A DNA stretch of 64,000 nt, taken from JAKJEP01 sp964580995 (lineage in GTDB: Bacteria > Planctomycetota > Phycisphaerae > Sedimentisphaerales > SM23-30). The stretch lies in NCBI GenBank assembly GCA_964580995.1, contig CAZOMV010000015.1, forward strand, positions 1 through 64,000. Reading direction: 5' to 3'. Positions 24,037 through 33,260 of this stretch are shown here, in pieces. A program made the position numbers and the translations under genes. How positions within the stretch are numbered: position 1 is the stretch's first letter; each line of letters opens with the position of its first letter. Under the pieces are notes generated by a model. It worked only from the letters and a program-made list of their open reading frames with translations, was not told the DNA's origin and did no database searches.

Positions 24037-26682
24037 GTGGAATCTGAAGAGAAAATAGAGACAAACGAAGGAAAAATTGAGGATCTTTCGATTCTGGATG
24101 AATTGAAGGATTCGTATCTGAATTATGCGATGAGCGTGATCATCAGCCGGGCGCTGCCGGATGTCCGGGATGGGCTGAAGCCCTCCCAGCGGCGGATCCT
24201 GGTGGCGATGAACGACCTGAACCTGGGGCCGCGCAGCAAACACCGAAAATGCGCCAAGATCATCGGGGATACCAACGGTAATTATCACCCACATGGCGAT
24301 CAGGCTACCTACGGGACCCTGGTGCGTATGGCTCAGGAATGGAACATGCGTCAGCCGCTGGTGGATCCACAGGGGAATTTTGGGAGCGTTGACGATGATC
24401 CACCCGCCGCGATGCGATACACCGAAGCCCGGATGACCACCGCCGCCACCGATATGATGGCGGACATCAAGCGGGAGACCGTCGATTTTGTTCCGAATTA
24501 TGACGAAACCATAACCGAGCCGCTGGTGCTGCCGGCGAAATTTCCGAATTTGATTATCAACGGGTGCACGGGGATTGCGGTGGGGATGGCGACCAGCATG
24601 CCGCCCCACAATCCGACGGAGGTGTGCGACGCCCTGATTAAGCTGATAGACGATCCCGATTGCGGGCTACGGGAACTGATGGAAATCATTCCCGGCCCGG
24701 ATTTTCCCACGGGCGGTTTGATTTGCGGCCGCAAAGGAATTATCGACGGTTATACCACCGGCCGGGGCATCCTGACCGTTCGAGCCAAGTATCATACGGA
24801 ACAGACCAAGCGGGACCGGACCCTGATCATCATCGATGAGATCCCCTATCAGACCGTAAAATCGCAAATCGTCATAAAAATTGCTGAGTGTGTCAATGCG
24901 GGGACGATCACGGAGATTTCCGATGTACGCGACGAGAGCGACCGCAAGGGGATGCGGATTGTCATCGAAATCCGCAAGGACGCCGAACCGGAAATTGTGA
25001 TCAACCAGCTTTTTAAGCATACGCAACTGCAAAACAGTTTCAGCATTATCAATATTGCCCTGGTGAGTAACCGTCCGCAGACCTTAAATCTCAAGCAGAT
25101 TCTGAGTTATTATCTCGACCATCGGAAAGAAGTTATTCGCCGCCGTACCCGCTACCTGCTGCGTAAAGCCCGTACCCGTGCCCATATTGTCGAGGGTTTG
25201 CTGCTGGCGCAGAGCGATATCGATGAAATCATCCGCCTGATCAAGCAGTCGCCGGATGTGCCGTCGGCCAGGCTGGCGTTGATGCAGAAACCGCTGCGGC
25301 TGATTGAAAGCCAGACGCTCAAGCGATTGTTACCCGAAGAGTTTGTCCGGGAAAAGAGCACGACGGATCAGTTCCTGACCGGGCCGCAGGCGGATGCGAT
25401 TTTGGTGATGCAGTTGCAGCGGCTGACGGGTCTGGAAGTGGAGAAGCTGGCCACGGAATTTGCGCAGTTGACGGAAGAAATTGCCGGTTATGAAGCCATT
25501 CTGGCCCATGAAGAACTGGTTCTGGACATTATTCGCGAAGACATTTATGAAATGAAGGAGAAATACGGCAATCCGCGGCGTACGGAGATTACGGGGGAGG
25601 CGACGGAATTTAATATTGAAGACCTGGTGGCGGAAGAAGAAGTGGTGGTTACCATCAGCCATGAGGGCTATATCAAGCGGATGCCGATCGACACCTACCG
25701 CAAGCAGGGGCGCGGCGGCCGGGGCATTATCGGCAGCGATACCAAGGAAGGGGATTTTATCGAACACCTCTTTATCGCCGGTACGCACGATTATCTGCTG
25801 TGTTTTACCAACCGGGGCCGGTGCTACTGGCAGCGGGTGTATGATGTTCCCTCTCTGACCCGCCAGAGCCGGGGCCGCAGTATCGCCAATCTTCTGCAGA
25901 TGGTCAAGGATGAGCAGTTGGCGGAGATTCTGCCGGTTCGTCAGTTTGACGAGCGGATGCTGGTGATGGCTACGCAAAACGGGGTAATCAAAAAGACCCC
26001 GCTGGCGGCGTTCAGCAACGTGCGGCGTTCGGGGATCAATGCCATTTCGCTGGATCCCGGCGATGATGTGATCGGTGCCCGGATTACCGGGGATAATGAC
26101 GAAATTATACTCGGTACCCATGACGGCATGGCTATCCGGTTCCCGGAAGATGATGTGCGGGCGATGGGCCGGACGGCCCGGGGCGTGAAAGGGATTTCGC
26201 TGCGTAAGGGGGACCAGGTGGTCGATATGGTGCTGGCCAGTACGGGGCATAGCCTGCTGACGGTGTGCGAGAACGGCTTCGGCAAGCGGACGGATCTGGA
26301 TGACTACCGCATCCAGAAGCGCGGCGGGCTGGGCCTGATTAATATCAAGACGACCGAACGGAATGGCAAGGTTGTGGCTCTGAAGGCGGTGGCGGATACC
26401 GACGACCTGATGCTCATCAGTGCGCACGGGATTATTATGCGGACGGGTCTGGAACAACTGCGGGACATCGGGCGCAATACCCAGGGTGTCAAGCTCATCC
26501 GGCTGGATGAGGGGGATAAACTGGTGGCGGTGGCCCGTGTGGTCAAGGAAGAGGAAAAGGAAGGCGGCGAAGAAGCCGACCAGACGGAAACCCCCGTTGC
26601 GGAGTCCGAACCGGCGGAAATCGACCGACCCGCCGCGGAAGTGGAACCGGAAGAAACCGAACCGTCCGCTGATAATGAGTGA
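24037..26682 (+). CDS. gyrA: DNA gyrase subunit A
   Basis: The breakage-reunion subunit of gyrase, 881 residues from a GTG start with a good Shine-Dalgarno. The catalytic Tyr is near 128 in AAMRYTEAR. The C-terminal domain has repeated beta-pinwheel blades and a GyrA-box-like QGRGGRG (about 563), which supports gyrase rather than topoisomerase IV. A highly acidic tail (about 835-881) follows, typical of regulatory GyrA tails. In the QRDR the sequence reads HPHGDQATYG, so Gln89 and Gly93 stand where E. coli has Ser83 and Asp87, the two quinolone-contact positions. No gyrB is in the window. The gene is convergent with tsaD, with only 3 bp between them. Confidence 0.97.
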   Translation: MESEEKIETNEGKIEDLSILDELKDSYLNYAMSVIISRALPDVRDGLKPSQRRILVAMNDLNLGPRSKHRKCAKIIGDTNGNYHPHGDQATYGTLVRMAQEWNMRQPLVDPQGNFGSVDDDPPAAMRYTEARMTTAATDMMADIKRETVDFVPNYDETITEPLVLPAKFPNLIINGCTGIAVGMATSMPPHNPTEVCDALIKLIDDPDCGLRELMEIIPGPDFPTGGLICGRKGIIDGYTTGRGILTVRAKYHTEQTKRDRTLIIIDEIPYQTVKSQIVIKIAECVNAGTITEISDVRDESDRKGMRIVIEIRKDAEPEIVINQLFKHTQLQNSFSIINIALVSNRPQTLNLKQILSYYLDHRKEVIRRRTRYLLRKARTRAHIVEGLLLAQSDIDEIIRLIKQSPDVPSARLALMQKPLRLIESQTLKRLLPEEFVREKSTTDQFLTGPQADAILVMQLQRLTGLEVEKLATEFAQLTEEIAGYEAILAHEELVLDIIREDIYEMKEKYGNPRRTEITGEATEFNIEDLVAEEEVVVTISHEGYIKRMPIDTYRKQGRGGRGIIGSDTKEGDFIEHLFIAGTHDYLLCFTNRGRCYWQRVYDVPSLTRQSRGRSIANLLQMVKDEQLAEILPVRQFDERMLVMATQNGVIKKTPLAAFSNVRRSGINAISLDPGDDVIGARITGDNDEIILGTHDGMAIRFPEDDVRAMGRTARGVKGISLRKGDQVVDMVLASTGHSLLTVCENGFGKRTDLDDYRIQKRGGLGLINIKTTERNGKVVALKAVADTDDLMLISAHGIIMRTGLEQLRDIGRNTQGVKLIRLDEGDKLVAVARVVKEEEKEGGEEADQTETPVAESEPAEIDRPAAEVEPEETEPSADNE

Positions 26683-26685
26683 AGT

Positions 26686-27720
26686 TTATAGATCCGCGTG
26701 GGAGGCGTGCGGGCCGAGATAGAGGTCGGCGGTGAGTCCGGCTTGTAATTTGTGCCAGGCCAGGCCGGCCACCATGGCGGCGTTGTCGGTACAGTATTTT
26801 TTTTCCGCGATCATCAGTTTGAGATGTTCGTGGTTGCAGGCGGTTTGCAGTTGTTCGCGGAGGGCGGAATTGGCCGCCACGCCGCCGCCGAGGAGTATGG
26901 TTTTGGCCTGCTGCTGGCGGGCAGCCAGGAGGGTTTTTCGTATCAGAACATCGATCACGGCGGCCTGGAAGCTGGCGGCGATATCGGCGATCTCCTGGGG
27001 AGTCATTTGCGGAACACGATCCTCCCCGAGCATGTTCTGGCCGCGGCAGTGGTAGAGGACGGCGGTTTTCAGGCCGCTGAAGGAAAAATCCAGGCTGTCT
27101 TTTTCCAGATAGCTGCGTGTGAAATGAAAGGCTTTGGGATTGCCGGTGCGGGCTGCCTTTTCGATGGAAGGGCCGCCGGGATAAGGTAACCGGAGGATTA
27201 CGGCGACTTTATCGAAGGCTTCGCCGGCAGCGTCGTCGCGGGTGGAACCGAGGAGTTTCAGTTCCAGCGGATGGCGGCAGGAATACAGACTGGTGTGCCC
27301 GCCGGATACGACTAGGGCTACCGCGGGGAAACAATTCTGGTCAGCATCCAGCATGACCGCCTGGAGGTGGCTGTGGATGTGATTGACGGCGATGAGCGGT
27401 TTATTCCAGGACCAGGCCAGCGTTTTGGCGGCGGTAACGGCAATAATCAGCGAGGGGGTCAGGCCCGGACAGGCCGCCACGGCAACGGCGTCGATCTGGC
27501 TGGGGGTGACGCCGGAGCGGTCAAAGGCTTCGTGAAGGACCGGCAGGAGGTTTTCGATGTGGGCACGGGCGGCGATTTCGGGCACCACGCCGCCGTATTT
27601 TTCGTGGATCTTGCCCTGGGAGGCAATGACGGAGCTGAGCACCTCCCGGCCGTCGGCCACGATGGCGGCGGCGGTTTCGTCACAGCTCGATTCCAGACCT
27701 AATATGATTGTTTTTTTCAT
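26686..27720 (-). CDS. tsaD: tRNA threonylcarbamoyladenosine synthase subunit TsaD
   Basis: Transfers threonylcarbamoyl from TC-AMP to A37 of ANN-decoding tRNAs, working with TsaB and TsaE. The 344-residue length and motifs are standard: GLESSCDET at the N-terminus, the metal-binding HIHSH (about 115-119), SGGHTSLY, and GGGVAANS near the C-terminus. It is essential in most bacteria. TsaB and TsaE are not encoded in this window. The gene diverges from the secreted PHP protein, sharing a 70-bp intergenic region with a palindrome. Confidence 0.97.
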   Translation of the reverse strand: MKKTIILGLESSCDETAAAIVADGREVLSSVIASQGKIHEKYGGVVPEIAARAHIENLLPVLHEAFDRSGVTPSQIDAVAVAACPGLTPSLIIAVTAAKTLAWSWNKPLIAVNHIHSHLQAVMLDADQNCFPAVALVVSGGHTSLYSCRHPLELKLLGSTRDDAAGEAFDKVAVILRLPYPGGPSIEKAARTGNPKAFHFTRSYLEKDSLDFSFSGLKTAVLYHCRGQNMLGEDRVPQMTPQEIADIAASFQAAVIDVLIRKTLLAARQQQAKTILLGGGVAANSALREQLQTACNHEHLKLMIAEKKYCTDNAAMVAGLAWHKLQAGLTADLYLGPHASHADL

Positions 27721-27747
27721 GCGTAGGGGATATAGTAGCGTTATTCG

Positions 27748-27759
27748 TTACATATGTAA
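27748..27759. promoter_or_regulatory. 12-bp palindrome between divergent tsaD and PHP genes
   Basis: TTACATATGTAA is a perfect 12-bp palindrome centred in the 70-bp divergent intergenic space, about 30 bp from either start. It could be an operator shared by both genes or may overlap their promoters. The extended form is imperfect on the left by one T. Confidence 0.3.
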
Positions 27760-27790
27760 ACGTTTTGTTGGACATTCACGGAGAAATCCC

Positions 27791-29098
27791 ATGTGTAATT
27801 CCCGTTTAAATCGAGTTTTGCGGCTGATCGGATTCATCATTTTTGCGGCCAGTGGATTAAGTTATGCTCAGGAGCAATCCGGAAGCGAGCTGCGGTGGTG
27901 GAAGGGAAATCTGCATGACCATACGCTATGGAGCGATGGGGATGATTACCCGGAGATGGTGGCGGCGTGGTATAAGGAGCACGGGTATCATTTTCTTTCG
28001 ATTACGGACCACAATACCTGTGCGACGGAAGGGAAGTGGATTGATCCCAACTCAAAGGGCGGCATGACGGCCTATGAAAAATATGTGCAGCGGTTCGGCA
28101 AGGATTGGGTGCAGACGCGCGAGGAGGCGGGCAGCCTGAAGGTAAAATTACGGGCCTTGCCGGAATTTCGCAGCCGGTTAGAGGAACCGGGCCGGTTCCT
28201 TTTCATAGCAGGTGAGGAAGTTAGCGATTCGGCCCTCGATTCCCCGGTGCATTTAAACGCAATAAATCTACAGGCTGTGATCCCGCCGCAGGGAGGGGGT
28301 ACTATTTTCGAGGCGATCCAGAAGAATACGAACGCCATACTGGAACCGGGCAGGAGTACCGGCCAGCCGATTTTAGCGACGCTGAACCATCCGAATTTTT
28401 TCCTGGCACGGGCGGGTTGGCTGCCGAATACGGCGGAGGACGCGGCCCAGGTGGCGGGATTGAAGTTTGTCGAGGTTTTTAACGGCCATCCGGGCGTGTT
28501 CAATACGGGCAATGGCACGCAGGTGGATATGGATCGCTGGTGGGATATTGTGCTTACCCAAAGGCTGGCGGACAAGAAGGGAGAGATTCTTTATGGTGTG
28601 GCGACGGATGATGCGCATAATTATCATGAGTTTGCACCCGGCCGGGCCAATCCGGCGCGCGGGTGGGTCATGGTTCGATCATCCGCTTTGCAGGCGGAAT
28701 CCCTGATCGCGGCGCTGGAGGCGGGGGATTTTTATGCCAGTACGGGCGTGGCGCTGGAGAAAATGGAATCCGACGAAAAGGAAATCCGGATTGCCGTTGC
28801 CCCGGAAGCGGGCGTTACCTATAAGATTCAGTTTATCGGGACGCGCCGCGGTTTTAATCCGCAGGGGACACCCATGACGGACGGTGAGGGCAAGACGATA
28901 CCCGGCACCTGCCGCTACGATGGCAGTATTGGGGCGGTGCTGGCGGAGGCGGAAGGGACTTCGGCGGCGTATCCTTTCGCGGGGGATGAAATCTATGTGC
29001 GGGCGAAGGTGGTTTCCTCGAAGATACAGGCCAATGGGGTTCATGCGGATGACCGGGAGTGTGCCTGGTGTCAGCCGGTCGTGGGAAAAGGTCAATGA
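27791..29098 (+). CDS. Secreted PHP-domain metallohydrolase
   Basis: The ATG at 27791 has GGAG 8 nt upstream and gives 435 residues with a cleavable signal peptide (cut near SYA-QEQ). The frame is open for another 78 codons upstream, but that part overlaps tsaD and is not expected to be coding. The PHP domain is clear: GNLHDHTLWSDG, HGYHFLSITDHN, and later ATLNHPNF and ATDDAHN metal motifs. PHP enzymes are mostly phosphoesterases. Secreted versions of this type are of unknown substrate. The C-terminal part (about 310-435) is beta-rich and may be an extra domain. Confidence 0.85.
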   Translation: MCNSRLNRVLRLIGFIIFAASGLSYAQEQSGSELRWWKGNLHDHTLWSDGDDYPEMVAAWYKEHGYHFLSITDHNTCATEGKWIDPNSKGGMTAYEKYVQRFGKDWVQTREEAGSLKVKLRALPEFRSRLEEPGRFLFIAGEEVSDSALDSPVHLNAINLQAVIPPQGGGTIFEAIQKNTNAILEPGRSTGQPILATLNHPNFFLARAGWLPNTAEDAAQVAGLKFVEVFNGHPGVFNTGNGTQVDMDRWWDIVLTQRLADKKGEILYGVATDDAHNYHEFAPGRANPARGWVMVRSSALQAESLIAALEAGDFYASTGVALEKMESDEKEIRIAVAPEAGVTYKIQFIGTRRGFNPQGTPMTDGEGKTIPGTCRYDGSIGAVLAEAEGTSAAYPFAGDEIYVRAKVVSSKIQANGVHADDRECAWCQPVVGKGQ

Positions 29099-29128
29099 AC
29101 CGGATCCCGTAAACTCACGAAGCCGCCG

Positions 29129-29896
29129 TCAACTAATGACGCCCTTGATGTATTCGCGGGTCATTTTTTCACGGGGATTTTCGAATAGTTCGGCGGCGGG
29201 GCCGTGTTCGATCAATTCACCGCAATATAAAAAAGCCACGTAATCGGCCAGCCGTTTGGCCTGGCGCAGGATGTGCGTTACGACGATGATGGTGTAGTCT
29301 TTTTTCAGGGTGAGGAAATTTTCTTCGATGCGGCGGCTGGAGTTGGGGTCCAGGGCGGAGGTGGGTTCATCGGCCAGAATGATGCTCGGCTCGACGGCCA
29401 GGCCGCGGGCCAGACAGAGCCGCTGCTGCTGGCCGATGGAGATTTTGGAGGCGGGGGAATGCAGGCGGTCTTTCACTTCGTCCCACAAGTTTGCGGTTCG
29501 GAGGTAATGTTCGACGATACGGTCCAGTTCTTTTTTGTTTCTCTGGCCGTGGATGCGGGGACCATAGGCCACGTTATCGTAAATCGACATGGGCAGGGGC
29601 GAGGGGTTCTGGGAGAGCAGGCCCATCTTTTTGCGGATGCGGGTGATTTCCACGTCCGGATCGAAGATGTTTTCGCCGTCCAGCAAGATCTTACCGGTAA
29701 CTTGTACTCCCTCGACGGTATCGATCAGGCGGTTGAACGATTTGAGGAGAGTGGTTTTGCCGCAGCCGGAGGGGCCGATCAGGGCCACGATGTTCCGGTC
29801 GGGGACATCGAAGGTGATATTTTTCAGGGCCTGTTCCCGGCCGTAAAAAACATTCAGGTCCTGTACGCTGATATGGGCTTTGGCATCCAAGGGCAA
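29129..29896 (-). CDS. pstB: Phosphate ABC transporter ATP-binding protein PstB
   Basis: ATPase of the high-affinity phosphate importer, 255 residues. Walker A is GPSGCGKTT (about 38-46), the signature is ISIGQQQRLCLAR, and Walker B is IILADEPTSALDP. The signature carries Ile and Ile where most PstB have LSGGQ, a mild deviation. It is the last gene of the rrf2-pstSCAB operon. The phoU that normally follows is absent: the next gene, 30 bp away, is the convergent PHP gene. Confidence 0.96.
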   Translation of the reverse strand: MPLDAKAHISVQDLNVFYGREQALKNITFDVPDRNIVALIGPSGCGKTTLLKSFNRLIDTVEGVQVTGKILLDGENIFDPDVEITRIRKKMGLLSQNPSPLPMSIYDNVAYGPRIHGQRNKKELDRIVEHYLRTANLWDEVKDRLHSPASKISIGQQQRLCLARGLAVEPSIILADEPTSALDPNSSRRIEENFLTLKKDYTIIVVTHILRQAKRLADYVAFLYCGELIEHGPAAELFENPREKMTREYIKGVIS

Positions 29897-29899
29897 CTC

Positions 29900-30751
29900 C
29901 TACTTGACAATATGGCGGGTGAAACGTTTGGTGAACAACCGGGCCAGAATACTGATGACGATAATCAAGGCCGTCAGGATCAGGGCGGAGGCGTAGGCCC
30001 GGTCCTGTACCTGGGGGAATGGTGTCCCTAACTGGAAAAAAATCGCCAGCGGCAGAGTGGCCGCCGGGCGGGACAGGGAATCGGGGATGGAATCGGTATA
30101 GCCGGCGGTGAAGAGCACGGAGGCAGCGTCGCCGATGCCCCTGCCGAAGGCGATCAGGATGGCAGTCAGAATGCCGGGCAGGGCCTGGCGGACGACTACC
30201 TTGAAAGCTGTTTCCAGCCGGGTGGCCCCCAGGGCGTAGGAGGCTTCGACAATTTTCGGCGGGATCATCTTGATGACTTCATCCATGGCCCGGATCATAA
30301 TAGGCATAATCAGCAGGGCCACGGTAATGATCCCCGCCAGCAGGGAGGCGCGCAGACCAAAGAACAGCATGACGGTAAAACCGAAGGCCCCGATTACAAT
30401 CGAGGGGACACCCCAGAGGACATCCAGCGAAAAGCGAATCCAGGCGGCCAGCCGGGACCCCTTGCGGAGATAGACATTCAGATATAACGCCACCGGCAGG
30501 CTGACCAGCAGGGCCAGGAACGCAGCGCCCCCCGCGACATAGAGCGAGCCGATGATGGCGTTGAGAATCCCGCCTTCTTTGCCCAGGTAATAGCCGCCCC
30601 TGGGAGTCTGGCTGAGCATGGCCCAGTCCAGGGCGGGCAGCCCCTTGACGGCAATGGTAACCAGGATCAATCCCAGGCAGGAGAAAATCAGCAGCAGGGA
30701 CATGATCATCAGGGCCTTGAAACATGTTTCTTCGATTTTTCGTTTATCCAC
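29900..30751 (-). CDS. pstA: Phosphate ABC transporter permease PstA
   Basis: An inner-membrane permease of 283 residues with about six membrane segments and the BPD_transp_1 EAA-like motif EASYALGATRLETAFKVVVRQALPG. It lies directly after pstC (adjacent, no gap) and 3 bp before pstB. The GGYYLGKEGGI segment and order confirm PstA over PstC. Confidence 0.93.
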   Translation of the reverse strand: MDKRKIEETCFKALMIMSLLLIFSCLGLILVTIAVKGLPALDWAMLSQTPRGGYYLGKEGGILNAIIGSLYVAGGAAFLALLVSLPVALYLNVYLRKGSRLAAWIRFSLDVLWGVPSIVIGAFGFTVMLFFGLRASLLAGIITVALLIMPIMIRAMDEVIKMIPPKIVEASYALGATRLETAFKVVVRQALPGILTAILIAFGRGIGDAASVLFTAGYTDSIPDSLSRPAATLPLAIFFQLGTPFPQVQDRAYASALILTALIIVISILARLFTKRFTRHIVK

Positions 30752-31645
30752 TTATTGAACTCTCCTTTCCATGCGCACCAGAACGATCCGGGCCAGGATG
30801 TTGAACAGCAGGACCACCAGCAGCAGAATGAGGCTGGCCAACAGGATGGCTGAGTCATAGAGGGGAATCGAAAGCATTTCGCCATAGTTATTGGCAATCA
30901 GGGCGGGCAGGGGATAGCAGGGATCCAGCACCGAAGAAGGGGCCCGAACCACATTGCCCGCCACCATGAGGACGGCCATGGTTTCGCCGAAGGCCCGCGA
31001 GAAGCCCAGCACCACCGCCGCCAGAATGCCCGGTAAGGATTTGCGAACCACGACATGTTTTATCGTTTGCCATTGGGTGGCCCCCAGCGCCAGCGAAGCT
31101 TCTTTGAGTTCCCGCGGGACGGTACCCAAGACTTCCCAGGTGACATGGATGAGAATGGGGAAGACCATAATCGCCAGGACAATCCCTCCGGCCAGGGTGG
31201 TATAGCCCGTGGAGGTAGTTCCGAAGAAGGGGGCGATGGTATTTCGCACCAGGGGCACGATGAACAGGACGCCCCAAACGCCATAAACGACCGAAGGGAT
31301 GCCCGCCAGCAGATCAATCAGAGGTTTGGCCAGTTCCCGCACGTATTTCGAGGCATATTCCGACAAATAAATGGCCGCCAGGAGGCAAAGAGGAATCGCG
31401 ATCAGCAGGGCCAGGGCCGTGACCCAGAGGGAACCCATGATGAAGGGGTAAAAGCCAAACTCACCTTTGAACGGATGCCAGGCCTTTGAAAACAGCAGGT
31501 CGCTCCAGGGCTTCATCGCCAAAACCGGGCGGGCCTTGAGGTATAAGCCCAGGGCCACGGCCAGCACGATCAGGCCCGAAAAGACCGTCAGGCCCCGCAT
31601 CAATCGACCGGCCCATTTTTCTTTTACTAACCGTTGGCTTTGCAT
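30752..31645 (-). CDS. pstC: Phosphate ABC transporter permease PstC
   Basis: A 297-residue permease with about six membrane segments. It has the PstC features GEFGFYPFIMGSLWVTALALLIAIPLC, LLAGIPSVVYGVWG and the EAA-type EASLALGATQWQTIKHVVVRKSLPG. The gene follows pstS by one base and abuts pstA, so the permease pair is co-translated. Confidence 0.93.
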   Translation of the reverse strand: MQSQRLVKEKWAGRLMRGLTVFSGLIVLAVALGLYLKARPVLAMKPWSDLLFSKAWHPFKGEFGFYPFIMGSLWVTALALLIAIPLCLLAAIYLSEYASKYVRELAKPLIDLLAGIPSVVYGVWGVLFIVPLVRNTIAPFFGTTSTGYTTLAGGIVLAIMVFPILIHVTWEVLGTVPRELKEASLALGATQWQTIKHVVVRKSLPGILAAVVLGFSRAFGETMAVLMVAGNVVRAPSSVLDPCYPLPALIANNYGEMLSIPLYDSAILLASLILLLVVLLFNILARIVLVRMERRVQ

Positions 31646-31646
31646 G

Positions 31647-32612
31647 TTATTGGGTGATGAGTTTCTTTTGTTCCTGTTCGAGCTGTTCCTTTTTCAGATT
31701 GATATAGCCCGTTTCCGCGACATACTGCTGGCCGTCGGTGAGAATCCAGAGGATAAACTCCCGAACCAGTTTTTTTTGCGGAACGCCTTTGCTAACCAGA
31801 AACAACTGGCGGGCCGGAGGAGAGGGATAGCGATCTCCCAGGATGGCGGGAATGATTTCCTCCAGACTGCCATAGAAATTTTCTTCCGGATCGATCCGGC
31901 CGTTGTCATTCAAATCGATCGGCAATACCCGGAGATGTTCGACAGGCTTTTTGGTTTGGGCGTCATAGGCGTAATTGACATTGTTATAGCCGATGCCCAA
32001 AACATCTTTTCGGACCGCCTCGGCCAGGCCCGGATCGCCATAGACACCAACGCCGGTTAGATCCTCCTGTTTGCCGCCGAGATATTTGGCCCAGACATCG
32101 GCTGCCCCGCAGGCGTCCGAGCGGGTATAAACGCTGATGGGATGGCTGCCGGTACCCTTTGCCACTTCCGCCCAGTTTTTTACCTTCCCATTCATCCAGA
32201 TGGCCACCAGAGTTTCTTTTTTAATGCCCTGGGCCAGAAGATCGTTGAGAAATGGATTGGATTCATTGATGGTGGGCACCACGGCGTCCTTGGTGACGGC
32301 GAAGCCGCAGGCCCCTTTTTCGGTTTCCGCCGGATTAATATCACGGGACACCATACCCAGATCCACTGCCCCGGCCAGGGCATCGGCCATGCCCTTGCCC
32401 GCCCCGCCGGCGGCCACATCGATTTTCACTTCCGGATGAAGGGCCTGAAATTCTTCGGCCCATTTGACCACCATGGGATATAAGGCCCAGGCGCCGGATA
32501 CGGTAATTGTGCCGCGGAGGGAGCCGCTATTTTCTGTCTCCGCAGTTTTTTTCTGACAGCCGATGAAAACTAGCTGAATACCTATCAAAACTATGGTGAT
32601 TAACCTTTTCAT
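31647..32612 (-). CDS. pstS: Phosphate-binding lipoprotein PstS
   Basis: The periplasmic phosphate-binding component as a lipoprotein (MKRLITIVL... with lipobox FIGC). The ATG at 32612 has AAGGA 9 nt upstream; the frame also offers a TTG three codons earlier. Binding-protein features include GTITVSGAWALYPMVVKWAEEF, DVAAGGAGKGMADALAGAVDLGMVSRDI and SDACGAADVWAKYLGG. The Cys residues and the RSDACGA loop resemble PstS-like proteins of the phosphate class. About 321 residues, normal. It follows the Rrf2 gene by 15 bp. Confidence 0.92.
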   Translation of the reverse strand: MKRLITIVLIGIQLVFIGCQKKTAETENSGSLRGTITVSGAWALYPMVVKWAEEFQALHPEVKIDVAAGGAGKGMADALAGAVDLGMVSRDINPAETEKGACGFAVTKDAVVPTINESNPFLNDLLAQGIKKETLVAIWMNGKVKNWAEVAKGTGSHPISVYTRSDACGAADVWAKYLGGKQEDLTGVGVYGDPGLAEAVRKDVLGIGYNNVNYAYDAQTKKPVEHLRVLPIDLNDNGRIDPEENFYGSLEEIIPAILGDRYPSPPARQLFLVSKGVPQKKLVREFILWILTDGQQYVAETGYINLKKEQLEQEQKKLITQ

Positions 32613-32627
32613 AAAACACAATCCTTT

Positions 32628-33029
32628 CTAAACCACATCGGATAATTTTAAGTCTTCCAGCCGTTGGGCGGTGTAGTCCCGGATTTCCTGGAAAACCGCA
32701 ATGATTTTTTTCTCCCGGCTGAGCGGGGTATTGGCATAAAAATATTTACTGACGGATTCGGTGGGGGCCAAAGCACCATCCAGCAAACGGATGATCTCCG
32801 CAATGCTGATATCGGAGGCCGGCCGGGCCAGCTTGTATCCCCCGCCGGCTCCGCGTTTGGTCTTGATAAAACGGCTTTGCCGCAAGATGGTGAATAAATA
32901 TTCCAGATATTTTTTGGAGATGTCACATTCGCAGCAGATTTCCTCGATTTTGATAAATCCTTTTTTTTCGTTACGGGCCAGGTAGATCAGGGCCAGGATC
33001 GAATATTCGCTTTTGGTGGTCAATTTCAT
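32628..33029 (-). CDS. Rrf2-family transcriptional regulator heading the pst operon
   Basis: A 133-residue Rrf2 protein with an N-terminal winged helix (KLTTKSEYSILALIYLAR...ISKKYLEYLFTILRQSRFIKTKRGAGGGYKLARP). The three Cys that carry the Fe-S cluster in IscR or NsrR (after the wing) are absent. Instead a CCEC cluster sits inside the HTH at about 32-35. It is the first gene of a co-directional rrf2-pstS-pstC-pstA-pstB set, so it probably controls phosphate uptake or itself. That is unusual, since pst is classically run by PhoB/PhoR. CymR-like members lack a cluster and sense by protein contact. Confidence 0.88.
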   Translation of the reverse strand: MKLTTKSEYSILALIYLARNEKKGFIKIEEICCECDISKKYLEYLFTILRQSRFIKTKRGAGGGYKLARPASDISIAEIIRLLDGALAPTESVSKYFYANTPLSREKKIIAVFQEIRDYTAQRLEDLKLSDVV

Positions 33030-33043
33030 TTTATATCCTCTTT

Positions 33044-33059
33044 GTCTATAGACATTATA
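33044..33059 (-). promoter_or_regulatory. Promoter -10 and operator-like palindrome of the rrf2-pst operon
   Basis: On the leftward strand a perfect TATAAT (33054-33059) is directly followed by the 10-bp palindrome GTCTATAGAC (33044-33053), which overlaps the expected start of transcription. The -35 region is poor. A palindrome in that place is what an autorepressor would use, so the Rrf2 protein is the natural candidate. The AGAGGA ribosome site follows. Confidence 0.5.
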
Positions 33060-33160
33060 GATTATTATGGCTGGGAATGGAACAAAAAAATGGAAAAATT
33101 TTCGATTTGTATTGTATATATAGTAATGACAAGTATTTATATTTCATTTGGGCTAGGGAG

Positions 33161-33188
33161 TTGTATTTTCAGGGGGATAGGGTATGAT
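33161..33188 (+). promoter_or_regulatory. Probable purM promoter
   Basis: TTGTAT (33161-33166) and TATGAT (33183-33188) with 16-bp spacing. It predicts a leader of about 65 nt ahead of the purM ATG with no recognised riboswitch in it. Confidence 0.45.
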
Positions 33189-33260
33189 AGCGGCGGTTCC
33201 AGAACGATGCAGTAGCCCTGGCAAAAGGAAATGACGTAATTATAGGAATTATAAAGGATT

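Noticed and set aside
25330..26457. Long open frame antisense to gyrA (375 codons)
   Set aside because: It mirrors the gyrA reading frame in GC-rich codons, has no domain and lacks a ribosome site.
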